Positions 6,249 through 10,489 of a stretch of DNA of 10,489 nucleotides are shown one piece after another. Where the stretch lies: NCBI GenBank assembly GCA_937982665.1, contig CALJLD010000254.1, forward strand, positions 1-10,489, in the 5' to 3' direction. The position numbers were made by a program, and so were the translations under genes. How positions within the stretch are numbered: position 1 is the stretch's first letter; each line of letters starts with the position of its first letter. This DNA comes from an uncultured Planctomycetales bacterium (lineage in GTDB: Bacteria > Planctomycetota > Planctomycetia > Pirellulales > S012-138). The notes under the pieces are model-generated. The model had not been told where the DNA came from, did not search any database, and was given only the letters and a program-made list of their open reading frames with translations.

Positions 6249-6562
6249 TTCTTTGTCGCTTCGGCAATTTGTTTGAGTTTGGTAAGGCGTCGTCCCCAGA
6301 ACGTCTGCAGCCAAGATTCCAGTTCGCGTAGTGCCTTCGTACGAACGCGATAGATGTTCTCCCGTCCAATTGTGGACATCTCGACAAGGTCTGCCTCTTT
6401 GAGCAAACGCAGATGACGGGAAATCGCGGGGCGAGTGACCTCGAAGCGCTCGGCAAGCCTCTTCACCGGTGAAGGCTGGATTGCCAAAACTTCGAGAATC
6501 TCCCGGCGCGTGGAATCTGACAGCGCTCGAAAAACATCATCATGAGGACGATTGGTAACCAT
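6245..6562 (-). CDS. ArsR-family winged-helix transcriptional repressor
   Basis: The ATG at 6562 gives 105 residues. An upstream TTG at 6586 is rejected because it lies inside the promoter. The protein has the ArsR core: DDVFRALSDSTRREILEVLA (8-27), a scaffold helix PVKRLAERF (32-40), the recognition helix TRPAISRHLRLLKEADLV (43-60), and the wing STIGRENIYRV (63-73). The cysteine metal site of classic ArsR/SmtB proteins (ELCVCDL) is replaced by PSPVKRLAER and the protein contains no cysteine, so it does not sense metals by that site. This sub-group is the one usually paired with SRPBCC/AHSA1 genes. It probably represses its own operon through the half-sites around the promoter. The signal is unknown. 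Confidence 0.9.
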   Translation of the reverse strand: MVTNRPHDDVFRALSDSTRREILEVLAIQPSPVKRLAERFEVTRPAISRHLRLLKEADLVEMSTIGRENIYRVRTKALRELESWLQTFWGRRLTKLKQIAEATKK

Positions 6563-6596
6563 AGTGTTACCGATAATAGGTAACAATACGCTTACC
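6554..6596. promoter_or_regulatory. Operator array for ArsR-type repressor
   Basis: Four half-sites alternate in direction at 12-13-base spacing (plus strand): GGTAAC (6554-6559), GTTACC (6566-6571), GGTAAC (6579-6584) and CTTACC (6591-6596). Three are perfect copies or complements of one another. They lie over the spacer, the -10 box and the start codon, the usual place for self-repression. Confidence 0.7.
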
Positions 6597-6602
6597 TGTC
6601 AA
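6573..6602 (-). promoter_or_regulatory. Sigma-70 promoter of the arsR operon
   Basis: On the minus strand TTGACA (6602-6597) is followed by 18 bases and TATTAT (6578-6573). The -35 box is perfect and the -10 box has one mismatch to consensus. The expected transcription start, around 6566, is only about 3-5 bases before the arsR ATG, leaving no room for a ribosome binding site. Confidence 0.8.
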
Positions 6603-6620
6603 GAGACGCTCGAAAATAAT

Positions 6621-7760
6621 CTACGGCCAATGCTTTAGCGCTACATCGAGCAACAATGCGCTGGTGTGGCGAAACCGGAGCGTGTAACTGTCTTCGCTCG
6701 CGAGATCGCGCAATGGTTGGCGCCGATTGCTGTTCGCGCGCTCGCCGCTAGCGATTGGGCGCCATGCAAACATGCGAACTCCTTCTGCCAACAATCGCGG
6801 TTGGCCACCATCCCGTTTCAAAACAAAGAGCGCCGGCTCATCGTTGTGTTCGGCCAAAAAAGCCAAATGGCTGCCGTCAGGAGACCAAGCAACCGCCGGG
6901 CGACTCACTCTCGGAACTTTCGCCAGGACGCGGAGCCCGTCGCCCTCGCGTGAAATCCTGCAAATCTCCAAGTTGTCTTCGCCTGCAGACCGAGCGAACG
7001 CAATCTCGTCGCCGCTGGGCGACCAAACCACAGAGTACTCGTCCCGATCGGACTTCGTCAGATTCCGCGCCTCAAGACTTCCAAGGTCCACAACAAATAT
7101 GTCACCTTGTCCGCCGCTGTCCCCAATCGCCACGATTTCATTTCTCGCCGCGGAGAACGAACCAACGTGGCCGCCAAATAGATATCGGGGTTGGGCGCGT
7201 GTGTTTGGAATTGTCTTCGTGAGATACAACCCTCGCTTCAACCCTCGTTCGGCATCCGCGGTGAGATTGAAGAACAAGAGTTGGTCGCCATCGGGAGACC
7301 AACTCGGTGCAAAGTCCCGGTGTCCGAAGTCGGTCAAGCGGCGCTGATCCGTTCCGTCGGACTTCATGACGTACACACCGTTCGGCATATCCCGCATGTA
7401 GGCGATATGCTTGCCATCGGCAGAGTAACTCGCAGAGCGAAACCCGCCGCTCTTGGTCGTTGTCAGCTGTAGCGAGTCAGAGCCATCCGCATTGACAGTC
7501 CAGAAGTTCCAGCCAATTTCGCTGTGCTTCCAAAAAAGGACTCGTTGCCCGTCGGGCGACCACGTCAACGGGCGGTCATATGCCGGCAAATCGCTTACCT
7601 CCTGGGTGTCGGCTGTTTCGACATCCACAACCCAGATCTTGTGAGCTCTTGGGAATGCAATTTGACCGCGCGGCGCTTCCTTAACGATTGGAAGAGCAAC
7701 GAAAAGGGAAAGTAGACATTGCAGCATCATTTTTTCAACTCGCCATTTTTTGAGGTCCAT
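6621..7760 (-). CDS. TolB-like beta-propeller protein with PD40 repeats
   Basis: At least five PD40/WD40-like strands repeat the W-S-P-D-G pattern: LTWSPDGQRVLF (65-76), ASYSADGKHIAY (110-121), PSWSPDGDQLLFF (152-164), VVWSPSGDEIAFA (244-256) and VAWSPDGSHLAFL (290-302). A sixth, FAWRP, is degenerate. Together they make a beta-propeller as in TolB, where it binds partner proteins. The N-terminus (MMLQCLLSLFVALPIV, from residue 11) looks like a signal peptide or anchor, so the protein is likely periplasmic. The ATG at 7760 is kept, but the ATG at 7730, which starts right at the hydrophobic stretch, is equally possible; neither has a strong ribosome binding site. The last 45 residues are arginine-rich and do not fit the propeller. 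No tol-pal genes are nearby, so this is a general propeller protein rather than tolB proper. Confidence 0.8.
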   Translation of the reverse strand: MDLKKWRVEKMMLQCLLSLFVALPIVKEAPRGQIAFPRAHKIWVVDVETADTQEVSDLPAYDRPLTWSPDGQRVLFWKHSEIGWNFWTVNADGSDSLQLTTTKSGGFRSASYSADGKHIAYMRDMPNGVYVMKSDGTDQRRLTDFGHRDFAPSWSPDGDQLLFFNLTADAERGLKRGLYLTKTIPNTRAQPRYLFGGHVGSFSAARNEIVAIGDSGGQGDIFVVDLGSLEARNLTKSDRDEYSVVWSPSGDEIAFARSAGEDNLEICRISREGDGLRVLAKVPRVSRPAVAWSPDGSHLAFLAEHNDEPALFVLKRDGGQPRLLAEGVRMFAWRPIASGERANSNRRQPLRDLASEDSYTLRFRHTSALLLDVALKHWP

Positions 7761-7768
7761 ACATCTTC

Positions 7769-7796
7769 ATGCTATTCCCAATTGGGCTCTTGTCAC
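7769..7796 (-). promoter_or_regulatory. Candidate promoter of the TolB-like gene
   Basis: GTGACA (7796-7791), 16 bases, TAGCAT (7774-7769) on the minus strand is a fair sigma-70 match just ahead of the ATG at 7760. The spacer contains the perfect palindrome CCCAATTGGG (7777-7786), which could be an operator. Weak evidence. Confidence 0.3.
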
Positions 7797-7871
7797 AGTT
7801 TGTTGTCTTGCGGGGCAAAGAGCTACCGCATTGCCCCGGATCGCGGCCCAAACAGAAAACTCTGCAGCAGA

Positions 7872-7907
7872 CGAAAAAACGCCCCGACGTGGCGAACGTG
7901 GGGCGTT
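7872..7907 (-). terminator. Rho-independent terminator of the M1-type peptidase gene
   Basis: On the minus strand AACGCCCC (7907-7900) pairs with GGGGCGTT (7885-7878), extended by an inner ACGT/ACGT stem, and is followed by a run of T (TTTTTTCG). It begins 30 bases after the stop at 7937. Confidence 0.85.
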
Positions 7908-7936
7908 GTGGGCGAAACCTTGCCTCGGCAAATAGC

Positions 7937-9886
7937 TCACCGTTGATATGGTGTCTCCAAGCGCTGTCGTACGAATTCTCGGTCTATCGTCAGATTGAAT
8001 TGCCCATGACGGGTCGGACTTGATGGGTGAAGCTGTAAGGCGCTTTGGTAATACCGCAGTGCAGCTTCACGTTCACCACGGCAATCGCTAATGATTCCCT
8101 TCCAGGTTCGAACCAGGAACTGCTCGTCTTCTGCCTCTATCAATGCCTCGAATTTCTCCCATGCCTCAAATGACGCGTCCAAGTCACCTGCGTCAAAGTA
8201 CACCAAGGCGAGCTTGAGCCACGACGAGGAGTCCTCCAGGGCAACGTCGCGAGCTTGTTTGTGAGCTAAATCCACGGCGTTCGTATCCGCATCAGTCCAA
8301 GGTAGGCGACGGATCAGCGCAATCGTGTCGTCTTCGTTTGGCGGCAGCGGGCTCTCGCGCATTGCCAGCCGCTTGTCTGGATCGAGTCTCGCTTCCGCCA
8401 AGGGCGAACTACTGACGAAAGTGACCGTATTCCTGTCAAGCAACCGATTCGTAGTTGCATGCTGTTTCGTTCCGTCTTTGAAAAGCCCTTCAACTGGAAT
8501 TGGCATGCTCAGTGTCCCCAAGCGATCCACAGTGACTGTGGTGCGATATCCGCCTTCATGTGCAGTGCTATTTGTATCAGAGATTCGATACGCCAAATAA
8601 CGGTTGGATCGTACCCACTGCTCAAAGAACCAATCGAGATCACGCTCCGAAACACGTTCTGCCAGTGCCCAAAAATCACGAGTGGTAATCGGACGTCCGC
8701 CGAATTCTTGAAGACAATCCCGGTAAACCTGGTCGAACGACTCCTGCCCCAGCACGCTCTCAAGTGCGCTGATGACTGAATAGCCTTTGCCATGAATGAG
8801 GATGTTATTCACATCGAACTTCTGGGCACTCATTGCCTCGGGCGTTCGATCGATGGTCGTATCGAGACGGGCCCCCACACCTTTGAGATAGCGGTGCAAA
8901 AAATCGAGGTGGTGGGCGTCGGTCAGGTTCCGGGCTCGCATGTACTGAGCGTCCGCGTGTATGCCAAGTCCGATCAGCAGCCATGAGTAATTGGGCCCGT
9001 GCTCTCCGTCGAGCACGTATTCCATCCAATACTGGTGTCCAATCTCATGAGCCGTGATCCAAGTCCAGTGACTGTCCGGCTTCGCGTCGTACTTTGGTTG
9101 TCCATGAATTGCGACAACTCCCGTGGCAAACGGAAATCCGCCCAAGGGCTCTGCTTCCCAAGGAATGATCGTCAGAAAGTCCTGTGGGTAGAAACCGTGA
9201 TGCGCACGATAGAAACCGATGACATCTGCTGCGGTCTCAAAGCAATGTCGCGCAGTTCGTTCTCCGTCAGGGTAATACAACGCACGAAGGTTAACGCCCT
9301 CGACTTCACGCTCCAAAACCCGTGCACCCTTCAAAACGCAAACTCCGTGCGTGCGTGCGCCGACGGCTTCGTAGCGACCTGTAGAACTGTCTAACCTTCC
9401 TGTAATCGCAACTTGGCATCCCGATGGCGCATCGACGCGGACGCTCGTGCTGCACAACGTTGGATCCATTCCCCAATAAAGACGAGGAAACCAGTCTGCT
9501 AAACGCACATGGCCATCTTCTGTGGGCCTAAGTCGCAAAGTGAACTCGGCTTGCAACAAGAGCTTCTCGTTGGGAGTCAACGGGCTGACAAGCGGATACA
9601 CGAGATACCGTGCATTTGGATCCACGGGATGGAGCGTGGACTCCCCTTGGCGGATGGTCAGGTTCTCCGTCGGCGTGCGTTGCCGGTCGATCGCGATAGT
9701 CTGCTGCGATTGACCGTGTGTTCGTACTGCAATCGACATTTCGCCAAACAGCAGGCCCTGCTCGAGATCGATCTTCGCATCGACTTTGTAGCTAGTTTCG
9801 GGAGGTGCTTGGGCAACCACCGGCACTGCAAGGCCGCTGGAGATCGCACAACAGAGCATCGCCACCATCTGAAGATGCGCGTGCAT
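7937..9886 (-). CDS. Secreted M1-family metallopeptidase homologue with altered active site
   Basis: The ATG at 9886 has GGAG seven bases upstream. Residues 1-27 are a Sec signal peptide ending in AQA. Residues about 30-200 are the N-terminal beta domain. The catalytic domain has the zinc motif TAHEIGHQYW (HEIGH at 280-284). The other M1 signatures differ. Where the family has WLNEG, 18 residues on, with the third zinc ligand, this protein has SWLLIGLGIHADA (301-313). Where it has YEKG with the catalytic tyrosine, this protein has IHGKG (364-368). The GAMEN-type substrate loop is GGFPFATGVVAI (249-260). The fold continues normally (DLDWFFEQWVRSNRYLAY, 416-433). Residues about 535-620 look like TPR helices. 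Whether it still cleaves peptides is open. It is likely periplasmic and forms its own transcription unit, ended by a strong terminator. Confidence 0.85.
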   Translation of the reverse strand: MHAHLQMVAMLCCAISSGLAVPVVAQAPPETSYKVDAKIDLEQGLLFGEMSIAVRTHGQSQQTIAIDRQRTPTENLTIRQGESTLHPVDPNARYLVYPLVSPLTPNEKLLLQAEFTLRLRPTEDGHVRLADWFPRLYWGMDPTLCSTSVRVDAPSGCQVAITGRLDSSTGRYEAVGARTHGVCVLKGARVLEREVEGVNLRALYYPDGERTARHCFETAADVIGFYRAHHGFYPQDFLTIIPWEAEPLGGFPFATGVVAIHGQPKYDAKPDSHWTWITAHEIGHQYWMEYVLDGEHGPNYSWLLIGLGIHADAQYMRARNLTDAHHLDFLHRYLKGVGARLDTTIDRTPEAMSAQKFDVNNILIHGKGYSVISALESVLGQESFDQVYRDCLQEFGGRPITTRDFWALAERVSERDLDWFFEQWVRSNRYLAYRISDTNSTAHEGGYRTTVTVDRLGTLSMPIPVEGLFKDGTKQHATTNRLLDRNTVTFVSSSPLAEARLDPDKRLAMRESPLPPNEDDTIALIRRLPWTDADTNAVDLAHKQARDVALEDSSSWLKLALVYFDAGDLDASFEAWEKFEALIEAEDEQFLVRTWKGIISDCRGEREAALRYYQSALQLHPSSPTRHGQFNLTIDREFVRQRLETPYQR

Positions 9887-10006
9887 TCCAAAACTCCGTG
9901 AAAGGGTCTCGTGTTTGCTGCAGCAATTGTATCAATGTTCAACGGCACCTATCCACGGAATTGAACAGCTTCCAATCTTTCAGGCATGATGTACCCGATG
10001 CCAACA

Positions 10007-10037
10007 AGAAAAACGCCCCGCGTTCGCCGGGGCGTTT
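10007..10037 (-). terminator. Rho-independent terminator of the HARE-HTH gene
   Basis: On the minus strand AAACGCCCC (10037-10029) pairs with GGGGCGTTT (10019-10011) around a short GC-rich loop, followed by TTTTTCTTG. It lies about 18 bases after the stop at 10055. Stem and tail closely resemble the terminator at 7872-7907. Confidence 0.85.
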
Positions 10038-10054
10038 GTGGGGAAAGCCGGCCG

Positions 10055-10402
10055 CTAGGCCTTGGCGAACTTCCCGCGTTCGGTCTTCTTGAACCGGGCG
10101 TCTTTCCCCTTGGCGTTGATCTCCCGCAGGATCGCGCTGTAAAGCGTGGCGTGCGGCGTCGCGCCGCCGGGGCTCGTCCAGAGCTTCTTCGCCGCCATCT
10201 GCTCGATCATCTCCTTAGTGGTCATGGGTTCCTTGGAGTCAGTGAGAACTTTTGCTGCCGCGTCCAAAGCGCTGATCTTCTTCTTGGCCGCGGGCTTCTT
10301 GGTGGAAGCCTTCCGCTTTGCGGTCGCTGCTTTCTTCGGAGCTGCCTTCTTCGTGATCTTCTTCGGAGCTGCTTTCTTGGTCGTGCGCTTCTTGGTGGCC
10401 AT
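10055..10402 (-). CDS. H1-like basic protein with HARE-HTH winged helix
   Basis: The ATG at 10402 is preferred over an upstream start at 10447 because CAGGAG stands eight bases before it and the lysine-rich tail begins there (MATKKRTTKK). The 115-residue protein has two parts. Residues 1-42 are almost only K, A, P, T and R, with the repeat KKAAPKK, like the tail of eukaryotic histone H1 and bacterial H1-like proteins. Residues 43-115 are a HARE-HTH winged helix (SALDAAAKVLTDSKEPMTTK, MIEQMAAKKLWTSPGG, TPHATLYSAILREINAKGKD, RFKKTERGKF), with the TPHATLYSAILREI block typical of the family. Planctomycetes carry such proteins and they are thought to bind DNA and organise the nucleoid. It is a monocistronic gene with its own terminator. 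The exact DNA-binding role is inferred. Confidence 0.9.
   Translation of the reverse strand: MATKKRTTKKAAPKKITKKAAPKKAATAKRKASTKKPAAKKKISALDAAAKVLTDSKEPMTTKEMIEQMAAKKLWTSPGGATPHATLYSAILREINAKGKDARFKKTERGKFAKA
10332..10378 (-). repeat. 27-bp repeat within the lysine-rich tail
   Basis: A 20-base unit at 10332-10351 recurs at 10359-10378 with one difference, a period of 27 bases or nine codons. It encodes the two KKAAPKK copies, so the tail has probably grown by duplication. Confidence 0.7.
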
Positions 10403-10489
10403 GTGTTTTCTCCTGCTTTTGTAGATGTGCCCCTTTGCGTGTGACACATGAGCAGTGCGGGCGAAGAAACATCAAGCACTATTTGCGAG

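Noticed and set aside
6727..7347. 206-codon plus-strand frame opposite the TolB-like gene
   Set aside because: It is the antisense shadow of the PD40 repeats (recurring SPSGDQ is the complement of repeat codons), with no independent support.
10403..10447. Fifteen extra N-terminal residues on the HARE-HTH protein
   Set aside because: The ATG at 10402 has a well-spaced CAGGAG and starts exactly at the conserved lysine-rich tail.
1..10489. CRISPR array or insertion sequence
   Set aside because: No regularly spaced direct repeats, transposase fragments or terminal inverted repeats were seen on either strand.

Overview
The window looks like chromosomal DNA of a planctomycete, most likely close to the Pirellulales. 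The pointers are an H1-like lysine-rich protein with a HARE-HTH winged helix, the signal peptide and first motif of a planctomycete-style sulfatase, a Tat-exported ankyrin protein, and an ECF sigma factor coupled to a membrane coiled-coil protein. This placement rests on family recognition, not on a phylogenetic marker. Every intact gene is on the minus strand. The only recognisable plus-strand items (a sulfatase stub, a tRNA half and a methyltransferase fragment) are broken.

Region 1 to about 1950 is a scar zone. A minus-strand gene runs off the left edge. Next come a 59-codon sulfatase stub on the plus strand, the 3' half of a tRNA-Asn(GTT) gene (919-960), and, starting at the base after that tRNA fragment, a DNA methyltransferase that has lost its N-terminus up to the middle of its catalytic DPPY motif. 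This is what an old integration site at a tRNA gene would leave. A possible 70-aa zinc-finger-like ORF lies tail to tail with the methyltransferase.

Region 2005-5026 (minus) is one operon: an ECF sigma factor split by a +1 frameshift; a single-pass membrane coiled-coil protein overlapping it by 4 bp, in the usual place of an anti-sigma factor; a Tat-signal ankyrin protein; and a lipocalin-like (DUF1579-type) gene with no good start codon. A hairpin with a T-tract ends it. Two of the four genes look damaged, so the operon may be decaying, unless these are assembly indels.

Region 5147-6602 (minus) is a compact three-gene operon: an ArsR repressor, an SRPBCC/AHSA1 protein overlapping it by ATGA, and an exported GyrI-like ligand-binding protein 4 bp further on. 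Its promoter is close to the sigma-70 consensus and is covered by four alternating GGTAAC/GTTACC half-sites. The predicted transcript starts almost at the arsR ATG, so it may be leaderless.

Region 6621-10402 (minus) holds three separate transcription units: a TolB-like beta-propeller protein, a secreted M1-type metallopeptidase homologue with HExxH but without the usual third zinc ligand and catalytic tyrosine, and the H1-like HARE-HTH protein. The last two each end at a strong GC hairpin plus T-tract terminator.
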